From Bradyrhizobium sp. CCGB01 (GTDB lineage Bacteria; Pseudomonadota; Alphaproteobacteria; Rhizobiales; Xanthobacteraceae): a stretch of DNA of 64,000 nt. Below, one piece after another: positions 33,338-42,468 of the stretch; within the stretch, counting starts at the first letter, position 1; the number at the start of each line of letters is the position of its first letter. The stretch covers positions 4,216,001 through 4,280,000 of the forward strand of contig NZ_JANADK010000001.1 of assembly GCF_024199795.1 (NCBI RefSeq). Reading direction: 5' to 3'. Under the pieces are notes generated by a model. The model was not told the origin of the DNA and did no database searches. It saw only the letters and a program-made list of their open reading frames with translations. A program made the translations under genes and the position numbers.

Positions 33338-34171
33338 CTACTTGCCACCGGATTGGTACGTCGCTTTCACGACGGCTTTTGCCGGCGACAACTCGGCAAA
33401 CGTCTTCTGTTGCTCCAGCCAAGCGTGATATTCACGCTCTTCGTCGACGATGACCTTGGCCCGCATCTGATAATGAGCCGCGCCACAAAGCTCCGCACAT
33501 AGAACATCGAACGTTCCGGTTCGGATCGGCGTTATCCAAAAATAGGTCACCATGCCAGGAACCATGTCCATCTTGGCGCGGAATTCGGGCACGTAGAAAT
33601 CGTGCAGGACATCGACCGAGCGGAGGAGAACCTTCACCGGCTTTCCCATTTGAAGGTGCAGGTCGCCGTTCTCGATCACAACATCGTCCTGCGCGCGCGG
33701 GTCGTCACGATTAAGCCCCATCGGATTGTCGGAAGCGATGTTGCGGACATCGGATGTGCCCAACCGCCCATCCTTGCCCGGAAGGCGGAAGCTCCATTGC
33801 CATTGCTGGCCCATGACCTCGACCTCGGTGGCATCCGCAGGCACCGTCACGAACTGGTGCCAGACCACGAGGCCAGGCGCCAGCATCGCTGCGACTCCGA
33901 CGCCGGTCCCGACGGTCAGCCACCATTCGAGTCTTTTGTTTTCCGGATTGTAGTCGGCGCGTCTTCCCTCCTTGTGGTGGAAGCGAAAGACGCAATAGGC
34001 CATGAAGGCGATGACCGCGACGAAAACAAAGCCCGTGATCCAGAACGTGATGTTGATGGTGTGGTCGATATAGGCCCAGTTCGTGGCGATCGGCGTCCAC
34101 CACCACGGGCTGTAGAGGTGAAACAGCACCGAGCCGATCGCGACCAGAAGCAGTATCAGTGCGACAGCCAT
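33338..34171 (-). CDS. ctaC: Cytochrome c oxidase subunit II
   Basis: Electron-entry subunit (277 aa). Two N-terminal helices are followed by a periplasmic CuA cupredoxin domain with His in LHDFYVPEF and the cluster CAELCGAAHYQM (Cys, Glu, Cys, His, Met). The aromatic GQQWQWSF patch is where cytochrome c docks. There is no fused cytochrome c domain, so the enzyme is aa3-like, not caa3. It is the first gene of the operon. No CtaB, CtaG or Surf1 assembly genes are in the window, so maturation must be encoded elsewhere. Confidence 0.95.
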   Translation of the reverse strand: MAVALILLLVAIGSVLFHLYSPWWWTPIATNWAYIDHTINITFWITGFVFVAVIAFMAYCVFRFHHKEGRRADYNPENKRLEWWLTVGTGVGVAAMLAPGLVVWHQFVTVPADATEVEVMGQQWQWSFRLPGKDGRLGTSDVRNIASDNPMGLNRDDPRAQDDVVIENGDLHLQMGKPVKVLLRSVDVLHDFYVPEFRAKMDMVPGMVTYFWITPIRTGTFDVLCAELCGAAHYQMRAKVIVDEEREYHAWLEQQKTFAELSPAKAVVKATYQSGGK

Positions 34172-34654
34172 CCTGATCCATCCTTGCCATCGAAGGCTAC
34201 GGATACGAATCCAGGGCGGAGCTCATGTCTGTCGCGATGGCTGGCCTTTCTTGGCTGGCATCATGCCATCGCCGGCCTCTTGCCTCGCCCATTCCTCTGG
34301 TCGCGAAATTCAACCGAACGCTCGCGACCATCAACTTTCATCGGAGCTAAGGGCGTCTGGGTCTAAGATGGTCCGAGCCTAATCCGGCGTCAATAGAGCA
34401 TGTTGGGTGGCGGCGTTCTGGGCGATGCAGCGCACAAATCAGGTGCCCAATTCACCCAACCGTGAGTGCAGCCGTGCCCCGCGCGCGCTAAGCTCGCAAG
34501 GCAGGTCGCGACGGGTTCCGTCCGGCCAGGCTCTTTTCGCTGAACCTGACTTGCCGTACCCGACCCACCGCGTTTCCTGCTCGACAGGCGGACACGCGTG
34601 GCTGAAGAGCGCGTGTGATCGAAACCGCGATTTTCAGCACGGGAGGGTCCGTTC
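34172..34654. other. Intergenic region without a gene
   Basis: 483 bases between the divergent subunit II and DUF2189 genes. It must hold two promoters. No frame here has both a plausible start and a family signature. I find no perfect long hairpin or clear operator by eye. Confidence 0.5.
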
Positions 34655-35563
34655 ATGGCCACTCTGTACTCCCACAACGTCATCAGGCGGCACGTATTCG
34701 GCGAAGCGGCCTCCTATCCCATTCGCAAAGTCAGCTGGTCCGACCTGACCGAGGCCCTGCGCCTGGGTTGGGAGGATTTCCAGGCGATGCCGAGCCACGC
34801 GATCGTCGTGTGCGTGATTTATCCCGTGCTCGGTCTCGTCCTGTTCAGGATGGTTCTCGGCTATTCGGTGCTGCCGCTACTGTTTCCGCTGGCTGCCGGC
34901 TTTGCCTTGATCGGTCCTTTTGCCGCGATCGGTCTCTACGAGCTCAGCCGGCGTCGCGAGCGCGACGAGCAGGTCGATGCATGGGATGCGATCAAGGTGC
35001 TGCGCGCACCGTCGTTCGGCGCCATGGCCGAGCTCGGCGTGCTCCTGCTGGTCCTGTTCGGGGCCTGGATCGGCGTCGCGAACGCAATCTATGTCACGAT
35101 CTTCGGTCACGCGGCGGCCGCGAGCATTCCCGACTTCGCAACGCGCGTGCTGACGACACCGGAAGGCTGGTCGCTCATCATCGTCGGTTGCGGTGTCGGC
35201 TTCCTGTTCGCGGTTGTGGCCTTGTGCGTCAGCGTCGTGTCGTTTCCGTTGATGCTCGACCGGCATGCGACTGCGATCGACGCAGTCCGCACGTCGCTCC
35301 GAGCGGTGGCGGCGAATCCGGTTGCGATGGCCGGATGGGGCCTCATCGTCGCGGCACTGCTCGTGATCGGCTCGCTGCCGCTCTTCGTCGGTCTCGCTGT
35401 CGTCCTGCCGGTGCTCGGTCACGCCACCTGGCACCTCTATCGGCGGGTGGTCGAGCCGAATCCGAATCCACCGGACGAGCCGCCACCGCCCCCGAAGGGA
35501 AAGCGCTACGCAGCGGACTTTCCGGCCAATCTCTTCCCGTGGAGCCGCGAAGGGGAGCATTAA
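34655..35563 (+). CDS. DUF2189 integral membrane protein
   Basis: A 302-aa inner-membrane protein of the DUF2189 family, with about six helices (e.g. IVVCVIYPVLGLVLF, LLPLAAGFALIGPFAA, and the LGVLLLVLFGAWIGVANAI region) and a proline-rich C-terminal tail (PNPNPPDEPPPPPK). It is divergent from the oxidase operon, and from memory DUF2189 genes frequently neighbour cytochrome oxidases, hinting at a role in oxidase biogenesis or membrane organisation. The function is unproven. It converges with the DUF2865 gene. Confidence 0.85.
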   Translation: MATLYSHNVIRRHVFGEAASYPIRKVSWSDLTEALRLGWEDFQAMPSHAIVVCVIYPVLGLVLFRMVLGYSVLPLLFPLAAGFALIGPFAAIGLYELSRRRERDEQVDAWDAIKVLRAPSFGAMAELGVLLLVLFGAWIGVANAIYVTIFGHAAAASIPDFATRVLTTPEGWSLIIVGCGVGFLFAVVALCVSVVSFPLMLDRHATAIDAVRTSLRAVAANPVAMAGWGLIVAALLVIGSLPLFVGLAVVLPVLGHATWHLYRRVVEPNPNPPDEPPPPPKGKRYAADFPANLFPWSREGEH

Positions 35564-35613
35564 CCGCGAAACGGCCGCGCCTGGCGACCGCCTGGAGCAT
35601 GACGGGTTAGGGC

Positions 35614-36804
35614 CTACTTCTGCTGCTGCGGCAGGAAAGCCGGTCCGACCGAGCGGATCGGCTTGTTCTCGGACGACGAGCTTGCCGTGCCGGTATCTGC
35701 CGGCGGTGTCGTGGCCGGCGCGGCGGCTGTCGTCGGGGCGGGGGCTGCACCCTTCTTGCCATTGACGGCAGGCGTGCCCTTGTTCAGCCGCTGCTGCTGC
35801 ATTCTCCTGGCGCTCTCCTCGGTGACGATGATGTCACCCTGCTGCTCGGCCGCGGCCTTGTCGTCGGCCGATTTGAGCGCGTCCGCCCAGGTCTGGCCCG
35901 CGGCCTTGCAGGAGCAGGACGGGTTAAACTCGCTGCGGAATTTGAACGCGGTCGGCAGCGCCGTGTAGGGCTGGCCGCTGGTGGAGACCGCCGAGTTCAT
36001 GTCCTCGCCGGGATTGCGATGGGTGTAGAGCACGGCTTCCGCGGCCGGGCACAGCGCCTTGCAGGTCTTCTCGTCGTCGGGGAAGCGCGCCGGCACGGTG
36101 GCAAACGAGACCGGGAAATAGGCGCCGTCACAGGTGCGCACGCACACGGTGCGATAGGTGCCGGATTGCGGGCCGAGATCGGAGGGCGGCACGCCTTGCG
36201 GATTATTGGGGTTGTTGCCGCCGCCGAACAGATTGCTCAGGAAGTTGCCGCCGCCTTGCGACTGCGCGGCGTTGGCATATTGCGGGCCGCAATTGTTCTG
36301 CGCCAGCGCCACCAGCACTGAGCGGCGCTGGTTGTCGCGCTCGGGGCTGAAGCCGCCGGGACCGCCGCTGCGCAGGCGTTCGAGATTGCCGGTGATCTGG
36401 TCCAGATTGGCGCGCATCTGCTGGATCTGGGTGTTGACCGGGCCGCATTGCGCCGACTGGCCGTTGAACAGCGAGAAGAAGCCGGAGGAATCGCAGCCCA
36501 TGCGCTTGGCCTGCATGGTGACGCGGTCGAGCTCGGCCTGCTGACGGGTCTGGGATTCCTGATAGCGGCGGATCTGGTCTTCGCGCGCGGGGTCACCACC
36601 ACCGCCGCCTCGATCGAGCGCGGCGAGCTGGCCTTCCAGCCGCACGCACATCGGATTGGGCCCAAGCCCGTTCTGGCCGGGCTGCGGCGGCGGTCCGGGC
36701 GGGCCGGCCTGTGCGAAAGCACCGGTGGCGAGCACGACCGTGCTCAGAAGCACGGTGCAGGCAGAGACGAAGCGAGCACGGGAGAGAGACAAAAATTCAG
36801 GCAT
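35614..36804 (-). CDS. DUF2865 secreted protein
   Basis: An exported 396-aa protein. A signal peptide (FVSACTVLLSTVVLATGAFAQA) is followed by a helical region rich in Gln/Arg ([17 protein letters not shown], coiled-coil-like), a Gly/Asn-rich linker and the DUF2865 core with conserved Cys: YRTVCVRTCDGAYFPVSFATVP, CKALCPAAEAVLYTHRNPGEDM and FNPSCSCKAAG. It ends in a Pro/Ala/Thr-rich tail. The start is ambiguous among three ATGs; MPEFLSLS gives the best signal peptide. Probably periplasmic or cell-wall associated; no enzymatic activity known. Confidence 0.82.
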   Translation of the reverse strand: MPEFLSLSRARFVSACTVLLSTVVLATGAFAQAGPPGPPPQPGQNGLGPNPMCVRLEGQLAALDRGGGGGDPAREDQIRRYQESQTRQQAELDRVTMQAKRMGCDSSGFFSLFNGQSAQCGPVNTQIQQMRANLDQITGNLERLRSGGPGGFSPERDNQRRSVLVALAQNNCGPQYANAAQSQGGGNFLSNLFGGGNNPNNPQGVPPSDLGPQSGTYRTVCVRTCDGAYFPVSFATVPARFPDDEKTCKALCPAAEAVLYTHRNPGEDMNSAVSTSGQPYTALPTAFKFRSEFNPSCSCKAAGQTWADALKSADDKAAAEQQGDIIVTEESARRMQQQRLNKGTPAVNGKKGAAPAPTTAAAPATTPPADTGTASSSSENKPIRSVGPAFLPQQQK

Positions 36805-36956
36805 ATCCGCCATTCTAGCGAGGTCACGGCCCAATGCGACATTGCAAGCGACATTGGGCAGCCGAAGCGCGCCCTCCAATAGCCGCTTCCTGCGGCATCG
36901 TCACGTCGTTTCAGGGGCCAAAGATTGGGCCTAAGGTCCGCCAGTTCCGAGTGAAT

Positions 36957-37262
36957 TCAGCGCTGGCAGGTGATTGCGACATATTCGTCGCAATGGCCAT
37001 GGGAGCAGTTTGCGCCGGTTTTGGGGACAGAGCCGGTAATTTCGTCGGGATCGACCCGGCGATAGCTTGATGCCTGGGCAAAATCGCGTGACTGGCAATA
37101 AGTGCGCGCGATCTGCGCACCGCATTTCTCGCCCCTGGCGAGGCACTGGTCGACACCGTAGCCGTCCGCCTGGTTGGCGATGATGAAGACACGGGTCTCG
37201 GCGAAAGCGCTGGATGCCGCAAGGAGGGAGGCGCAGGAAATGAGCGCGAGCAGGGATCGCAT
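36957..37262 (-). CDS. Small Cys-rich secreted protein (101 aa)
   Basis: A 101-aa protein with a signal peptide (LLALISCASLLAASSAFA) ending near residue 22. The mature part has six Cys, including CGAQIARTYC and NCSHGHCDEYVAITC, which would form disulfides in the periplasm. AAGGTGA lies before this ATG; the frame also opens 17 codons upstream without support. I know of no named domain. Located between DUF2865 and cysS, with 293 bp upstream that contains no other gene I can support. Confidence 0.65.
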   Translation of the reverse strand: MRSLLALISCASLLAASSAFAETRVFIIANQADGYGVDQCLARGEKCGAQIARTYCQSRDFAQASSYRRVDPDEITGSVPKTGANCSHGHCDEYVAITCQR

Positions 37263-37555
37263 AAAATCACCTTGGGGCAAAACGAGGAGCTGCCGGTTCC
37301 AGAATGGGCTCAAATGGTTAAGGATGATGAACCATCAGGGCCGGGCGGCCGCGCATTGCGGAAATAAAGCGGCGTTTTGGCGGCTCTCTTGACGCGGGGC
37401 CGCCTCATAGCCCATATGTGGCCGCATGAACGGTCTCCTCGCCATTTGCGCCATTTGCCGCGAGATTACGAGCTAGCGATTCGCTGGCTGGAGCCGTCTT
37501 TTCTCAAAAACATTGAGAGCACTGGACGCCCGGCCAACAGCCGACGGGTATCCAT

Positions 37556-38938
37556 ATGGAATTGCGCCTTTACGATACGCTGAGCCGGGACAAGCGCACC
37601 TTCGTGCCGCTCGATGCGAAGGATGTCCGCATGTATGTCTGCGGACCGACCGTCTATGACTTCGCCCATATCGGCAATGCGCGGCCGGTGATCGTGTTCG
37701 ACGTGCTGTTTCGGCTGCTGCGCCATCTCTATGGCGAAGCGCATGTCAAATATGTCCGCAACATCACCGACGTCGACGACAAGATCAACGATCGCGCCGC
37801 GCGGGATTTCCCCGGCCTGCCGCTGAACGAGGCGATCCGCAAGGTCACCGAGCAGACCGGAAGACAGTTTCACGCCGACGTCGACGCGCTCGGTGCGCTC
37901 AGGCCGAGCGTCGAGCCGCGCGCGACCGAGCATATCGGCGAGATGCGCGAGATCATCGAACGGCTGATCAAGGGCGGCTTTGCCTATGCCGCCGAGGACC
38001 ACGTGCTGTTCTCGCCGCAGGCGATGAACGCGGCCAATTCCGGCCTGCCGCGCTACGGCGCGCTGTCCAATCGCTCGCTGGACGAGATGGTCGCCGGCGC
38101 CCGCGTCGATGTCGCGCCCTATAAGAAGGGCAACACCGACTTCGTGCTGTGGAAGCCGTCCAAGCCGGGCGAGCCGTCATGGCCGTCGCCGGCCGGCATC
38201 AAGGCCGAGGGTCGTCCGGGCTGGCACATCGAGTGCTCGGCGATGGCCTGGAAGCATCTCGGCGAGCACTTCGACATCCATGGCGGCGGTATCGATCTCG
38301 TGTTTCCGCATCACGAGAACGAGGTCGCGCAGACCTGCTGCGCCTTCCACCAGGAGCGCATGGCGAACTACTGGATGCACAACGGCTTCCTCCAGGTCGA
38401 GAGCGAGAAGATGTCGAAAAGTCTCGGCAACTTCATCACCATCCACGAGCTGCTCGCGGACTGGCCGGGCGAGGTGCTGCGTCTCAACATGCTGAAGACG
38501 CATTACCGCTCGCCGATCGACTGGACCATGAAATCGCTCGAGGAGAGCGCCAGGACGCTCGACGACTGGTATCGCGTCGCGGCCGATGTCGAGCCCGGCA
38601 AGCCGGCCGCGTCGGTGGTCGAGCCGCTGCTCGACGACCTCAACACGCCGCTGGCGATCACGGCGCTGCACGGCCTGCGCGGCAGCGACGTGCCCGCTCT
38701 CGCGGGTTCGTTGCGGCTGCTCGGATTCCTCTCCGAGAGCGCGGCGCAGTGGGAAGGCCGCAAACAGCAGGCGAGCGGCATCGATGCCGCGGAGGTCGAG
38801 CGCCTGCTCTCGGAGCGGACGGCCGCCCGTGCCCGCAAGGATTTCAAGGAGTCCGACCGGATCCGCGATCTGCTCGCCGCGATGGGCGTTGCGATCAAGG
38901 ATTCCAAGGACGGGACGACGTGGGAGGTCGCGCGATGA
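37556..38938 (+). CDS. cysS: Cysteine--tRNA ligase
   Basis: Class I aminoacyl-tRNA synthetase charging tRNA-Cys. The 460-aa protein has a zinc-binding Cys at residue 29 (YVCGPTVYD), the HIGNARP signature at 38-44, [25 protein letters not shown] and the KMSKS loop at 285-289. The C-terminal anticodon-binding region is present. The stop overlaps the start of a 37-aa membrane peptide gene by 4 bp (ATGA). The ribosome-binding site is weak. It leads a dense run that includes a GNAT and cimA. Confidence 0.96.
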   Translation: MELRLYDTLSRDKRTFVPLDAKDVRMYVCGPTVYDFAHIGNARPVIVFDVLFRLLRHLYGEAHVKYVRNITDVDDKINDRAARDFPGLPLNEAIRKVTEQTGRQFHADVDALGALRPSVEPRATEHIGEMREIIERLIKGGFAYAAEDHVLFSPQAMNAANSGLPRYGALSNRSLDEMVAGARVDVAPYKKGNTDFVLWKPSKPGEPSWPSPAGIKAEGRPGWHIECSAMAWKHLGEHFDIHGGGIDLVFPHHENEVAQTCCAFHQERMANYWMHNGFLQVESEKMSKSLGNFITIHELLADWPGEVLRLNMLKTHYRSPIDWTMKSLEESARTLDDWYRVAADVEPGKPAASVVEPLLDDLNTPLAITALHGLRGSDVPALAGSLRLLGFLSESAAQWEGRKQQASGIDAAEVERLLSERTAARARKDFKESDRIRDLLAAMGVAIKDSKDGTTWEVAR

Positions 38939-39048
38939 AGCGGCCCGACACGCCTTTCCCGCGGCACTGGCTCTATTATATCGCGCTGAAAATCCTGCTG
39001 CTCGGCGCCGCCGTGGCGCTGGCGCTGAAACTCTATGGGATGTGGTGA
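38935..39048 (+). CDS. 37-aa single-pass membrane peptide
   Basis: A short gene between cysS and the GNAT gene, starting with ATG overlapping the cysS stop by 4 bp. The product is 37 aa with a basic, aromatic N-terminus ([12 protein letters not shown]), a single hydrophobic helix of about 20 residues with the core [13 protein letters not shown] and a C-terminal Trp. Topology predicts an N-in bitopic peptide. Tight coupling to cysS, and the absence of any stop in this span, argue that it is real. A comparison across Bradyrhizobium would settle it. Function unknown. Confidence 0.6.
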   Translation: MKRPDTPFPRHWLYYIALKILLLGAAVALALKLYGMW

Positions 39049-39053
39049 AGACG

Positions 39054-39545
39054 ATGGCACAAGCACACCCAATGCCTGGCTTGCGGCCTTTCCTGTCAGC
39101 CGACGTGCCGGTGCTCGCCGCGATCTTCGCCGCCAGCATCGAGGAGCTCACCGGCGACGACTATAGCGAGGCGCAGCAGCAGGCCTGGATGGAGGCGGCG
39201 GAGGACGAGGAGTTCGGCAAGCGGCTCGCGTCCGACCTGACGCTGATCGCGACGCTCGAGGGCTCGCCGGTCGGCTTCGCTTCGCTGCGCGGCGCCGATC
39301 ATATCCGCATGCTCTATGTGCATCCGGCCGTGGCCAGGCAGGGCATCGCGACCATGTTGGTCGACGCGCTGGAGAAGCTTGCCGGCGGCCGCGGCGCGAC
39401 GAGCCTTTCGGTCGATGCCAGCGACACCGCGCAGGCCTTCTTCGCCAAGCGCGGCTACACCGCCCAGCAGCGCAACAGCGTCACCATCAACGACGAGTGG
39501 CTCGCCAACACCACCATGAAGAAGACGCTCGGAGCGCCGCAATGA
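39054..39545 (+). CDS. GNAT-family N-acetyltransferase
   Basis: A 163-aa acetyltransferase. Features: DADVPVLA-like N-terminal LRPFLSADVPVLAAIF, strand 4 IRMLYVHPAVARQGIATMLVDALEKLA with the acetyl-CoA-binding R/Q-x-x-G-x-A loop (ARQGIA), and TAQAFFAKRGYT, the typical end motif of the GNAT fold. It starts 5 bp after the membrane peptide stop and its own stop overlaps the cimA start by 4 bp. Acceptor unknown (protein or small amine). Confidence 0.85.
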   Translation: MAQAHPMPGLRPFLSADVPVLAAIFAASIEELTGDDYSEAQQQAWMEAAEDEEFGKRLASDLTLIATLEGSPVGFASLRGADHIRMLYVHPAVARQGIATMLVDALEKLAGGRGATSLSVDASDTAQAFFAKRGYTAQQRNSVTINDEWLANTTMKKTLGAPQ

Positions 39546-41140
39546 GCAAGGAGCGCCTTTATCTGTTCGACACCACGCTGCGCGACGGCGCGCAGACCAA
39601 TGGCGTCGATTTCACGCTGACCGACAAGCGGGTCATCGCCGCGATGCTCGACGATCTCGGCATCGACTATGTCGAGGGCGGCTATCCCGGCGCCAATCCG
39701 ACCGACACCGAGTTCTTCGCCTCCAGGCCGAAGCTCACCCATGCGCGCTTCACCGCCTTCGGCATGACGCGACGGGCAGGGCGCTCCGTGTCTAACGATC
39801 CCGGCGTCGCCGGGCTGCTGGAGGCGAAAGCCGACGCGATCTGCTTCGTGGCGAAGTCCTCGGCCTATCAGGTGCGCGTCGCACTGGAGACGACCAAGGA
39901 AGAAAACCTCGCTTCGATCCGCGACAGCGTCGCCGCGGCAAAGGCTGCCGGCCGCGAGGTCATGCTCGACTGCGAGCATTTTTTCGACGGTTACAAGGAG
40001 GACGCCAGTTTTGCGCTCGCCTGCGCCAAGGCCGCCTATGAGGCCGGCGCGCGCTGGGTGGTGTTGTGCGACACCAATGGCGGCACCATGCCTGATGAGA
40101 TCGAGGCCATCGTCACCGAGGTGACGAAGCACATCCCCGGCGATCACGTCGGCATTCACGCCCATAACGACACCGAGCAGGCGGTGGCGAATTCGCTCGC
40201 CGCGGTGCGCGCGGGCGTGCGGCAGATCCAGGGCACGCTGAACGGACTCGGCGAGCGCTGCGGCAATGCCAACCTCTGCTCGCTGATCCCGACCTTGAAA
40301 TTGAAGAAGGAATTTGCGGACGCCTTTGAGATCGGCGTCACGCCGGAGAAGCTCGCGACGCTGGTGAAAGTGTCGCGCACGCTCGACGACATGCTCAACC
40401 GCGTGCCGAACCGGCACGCGGCCTATGTCGGCGAGAGCGCCTTCGTCACCAAGACCGGCATCCATGCCTCCGCCGTGCTGAAGGATCCGCAGACCTATGA
40501 GCACGTGCTGCCGGAGCTGGTCGGCAATCACCGCAAGGTGCTGGTGTCCGACCAGGCCGGCCGCTCCAACGTCATCGCCGAGCTCGACCGTGCCGGCATC
40601 GCCTATGAGAAGAGCGATCCGAAGCTGACGCGGCTGGTCGAAGAGCTGAAGGAGCGCGAGGCAGCGGGCTACGCCTATGAATCCGCCAATGCCTCGTTCG
40701 ATCTGCTGGCGCGGCGCACACTCGGCAAGGTGCCGCATTATTTCGAGGTCGAGCAGTTCGACGTCAATGTCGAGCAACGCTACAATTCGCACGGCGAGCG
40801 CGTCACCGTCGCCTTGGCCGTGGTGAAGGTCGACGTCGCCGGCGAGCATCTGATCTCTGCCGCCGAAGGCAACGGCCCCGTCAACGCGCTCGACGTCGCG
40901 CTGCGCAAGGACCTCGGCAAGTACCAGAAGTACATCGAGGGCCTTACGCTGATCGACTACCGCGTCCGTATCCTCAACGGCGGCACCGGCGCGGTCACGC
41001 GCGTTCTGATCGAGAGCGAGGACGAGAACGGCGATCGCTGGACCACGGTCGGCGTGTCCCCGAACATCATCGACGCCTCGTTCCAGGCGCTGATGGATTC
41101 GGTGATCTACAAGCTCGTGAAGTCGGGGGCGCCGGCGTAA
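39542..41140 (+). CDS. cimA: Citramalate synthase
   Basis: Enzyme of the HMGL-like/LeuA2 family. It condenses pyruvate and acetyl-CoA to (R)-citramalate, feeding 2-oxobutanoate for isoleucine. The 532-aa protein carries DTTLRDGAQTNGV (metal and substrate), the HAHNDTEQAVANSL motif with metal His residues, the GLGERCGNANL loop and a C-terminal LeuA dimer/regulatory domain (ALDVALRKDLGKYQ). The ATG overlaps the GNAT stop. It could instead be a 2-isopropylmalate synthase-like paralogue, but the DTTLRDGAQTNG wording is characteristic of CimA. Confidence 0.92.
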   Translation: MSKERLYLFDTTLRDGAQTNGVDFTLTDKRVIAAMLDDLGIDYVEGGYPGANPTDTEFFASRPKLTHARFTAFGMTRRAGRSVSNDPGVAGLLEAKADAICFVAKSSAYQVRVALETTKEENLASIRDSVAAAKAAGREVMLDCEHFFDGYKEDASFALACAKAAYEAGARWVVLCDTNGGTMPDEIEAIVTEVTKHIPGDHVGIHAHNDTEQAVANSLAAVRAGVRQIQGTLNGLGERCGNANLCSLIPTLKLKKEFADAFEIGVTPEKLATLVKVSRTLDDMLNRVPNRHAAYVGESAFVTKTGIHASAVLKDPQTYEHVLPELVGNHRKVLVSDQAGRSNVIAELDRAGIAYEKSDPKLTRLVEELKEREAAGYAYESANASFDLLARRTLGKVPHYFEVEQFDVNVEQRYNSHGERVTVALAVVKVDVAGEHLISAAEGNGPVNALDVALRKDLGKYQKYIEGLTLIDYRVRILNGGTGAVTRVLIESEDENGDRWTTVGVSPNIIDASFQALMDSVIYKLVKSGAPA

Positions 41141-41153
41141 GTCCCACGACGAC

Positions 41154-41257
41154 TGTCATACCCGCGAAAGCGGGGTATCCAGTACGCCGCGGCTTCTCGG
41201 TAGCTCTCTGTCGTCTCGGAATACTGGATCGCCCGGTCAAGCCGGGCGATGACGGCG
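41154..41257. repeat. Dispersed palindromic element, copy B
   Basis: Core ATACCCGC-GAAA-GCGGGGTAT (near-perfect stem), then ATCCAGTA at 41177 and its inverse TACTGGAT at 41222, then TCGCCCGG-TCAA-GCCGGGCGA. The outer ends TGTCAT and ATGACG complete a roughly 100-bp palindrome. It shares the CCGCGAA and ATCCAGTAC/CCGCGG core with copy A, and the TCGCCCGG stem with copy C at 56609. Confidence 0.7.
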
Positions 41258-41279
41258 GAATTTGAGGAGAGAGCAGGGC

Positions 41280-41657
41280 ATGATCGACCACATCTCCGTC
41301 GGCGTCAGCGATCTCGATCGCGCCGCAAGATTCTACGAGGCCACGCTCGCCGCCCTCGGCCTCGCGCGCCTCGTCACGCGACCGCGGACGGTCGGTTTCG
41401 GCAAGGCCTATCCCGAATTCTGGATCAACTTACGCGAGGGCATGGCACGCGTGACGCCGGAGAGCGGCGTCCACATCTGCCTGCGCGCGAAGACCACGGC
41501 CGAGATCGATGCGTTTCACGCCGCCGCGCTGTCCGCCGGCGGCGCTTCCGACGGCGCGCCGGGTATCCGCCCGCACGATCGCGTGCGCTATTATGCGGCC
41601 TTCGTGACTGATCCCGATGGCAACCGGATCGAGGCGGTGACGTTTCCTGCGGAGTAG
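41280..41657 (+). CDS. VOC-family (glyoxalase-like) protein
   Basis: A 125-aa single vicinal-oxygen-chelate domain. It begins MIDHISVGVSDLDRAARFY (quoted in part: first metal His in DHISVGVSD) and ends AAFVTDPDGNRIEAV, with the second acidic ligand in the DGNRIE region. One VOC unit must dimerise to make an active site. It starts immediately after the palindromic element. Substrate unknown; members include lactoylglutathione lyases and resistance proteins. Confidence 0.85.
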   Translation: MIDHISVGVSDLDRAARFYEATLAALGLARLVTRPRTVGFGKAYPEFWINLREGMARVTPESGVHICLRAKTTAEIDAFHAAALSAGGASDGAPGIRPHDRVRYYAAFVTDPDGNRIEAVTFPAE

Positions 41658-41661
41658 GGCG

Positions 41662-42267
41662 CTAGAGCTTGCGCGCGACTTCCGGGGCGAGCTGCTTTTC
41701 AGATTCGGCGATCTGTGCTGCTGCGGTCTTCAGCTTCGGCAGAATCTCCTCGACGCGATCGGCCTTGAGGATGTCGACCGAAAGGCCGGCGCGGATGAAC
41801 TCGGTCTGGCGCATATGCGACAGCAGCGAGAACAGCGGCTCCCAGAAATTGTCGAAGTTGGCGAGCAGCACCGGCTTGGCGTGACGGCCGAGCTGCTTCC
41901 AGGTCAGTTGCTCGACCAGCTCCTCGAGCGTGCCGACGCCGCCCGGCAGCGCCACGAAGGCGTCGGAGCGTTCGAACATCAGCCGCTTGCGCTCGTGCAT
42001 GTCGGGGGTGACGATCATCTCCTGCACGCGCGTCAGCGCGTTCTCGCGCTTCCGAAGGAATTCGGGAATGATGCCGGTGACGGTACCGCCGTGATCGAGC
42101 ACGGAGGTTGCGACCGAGCCCATCAGGCCGAGCGAGCCGCCGCCATAGACGAGGCGGATGTTGTTCTCGGCGAGCGCCTTGCCGAACGCCTTGGCGCCTT
42201 CGGTGAAGTGGGGATTGGTTCCGGGGCCGGAGCCGCAATAGACACAGACGGTTTTGATCGTGCTCAT
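41662..42267 (-). CDS. LOG-family lysine-decarboxylase-like phosphoribohydrolase
   Basis: TIGR00730-family Rossmann protein of 201 aa. It releases free cytokinin-type bases from their riboside 5'-monophosphates, or acts on related nucleotides. Motifs: VCVYCGSGPG, LVYGGGSLGLMG, PGGVGTLEE (catalytic Glu) and the conserved MHERKRLMFE segment. The gene is convergent with the VOC gene. A start three codons upstream is possible. Some members are annotated as lysine decarboxylases in error. Confidence 0.9.
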   Translation of the reverse strand: MSTIKTVCVYCGSGPGTNPHFTEGAKAFGKALAENNIRLVYGGGSLGLMGSVATSVLDHGGTVTGIIPEFLRKRENALTRVQEMIVTPDMHERKRLMFERSDAFVALPGGVGTLEELVEQLTWKQLGRHAKPVLLANFDNFWEPLFSLLSHMRQTEFIRAGLSVDILKADRVEEILPKLKTAAAQIAESEKQLAPEVARKL

Positions 42268-42468
42268 TGGTGCCATGATGCATTGCAGCGGAGGGCCGTC
42301 AAGCCCAATCGGTGATTCGAACCACCCGGAAATCTACCGGTAAATGGCGGCAAACAATCAAAGATTCGCCATCTGGCGGGGTGCGCTGGCATCGGGAAGG
42401 CTCTATATGACGGGCGAAAACGATTAATCGCAGCGCGTCCCGCATCCGGCGGGCTTTCAGGCTTCTTG

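Noticed and set aside
41249..41611. Frame overlapping the VOC gene in another phase
   Set aside because: Its product is Arg-rich and lacks VOC motifs, which are complete in the neighbouring frame.
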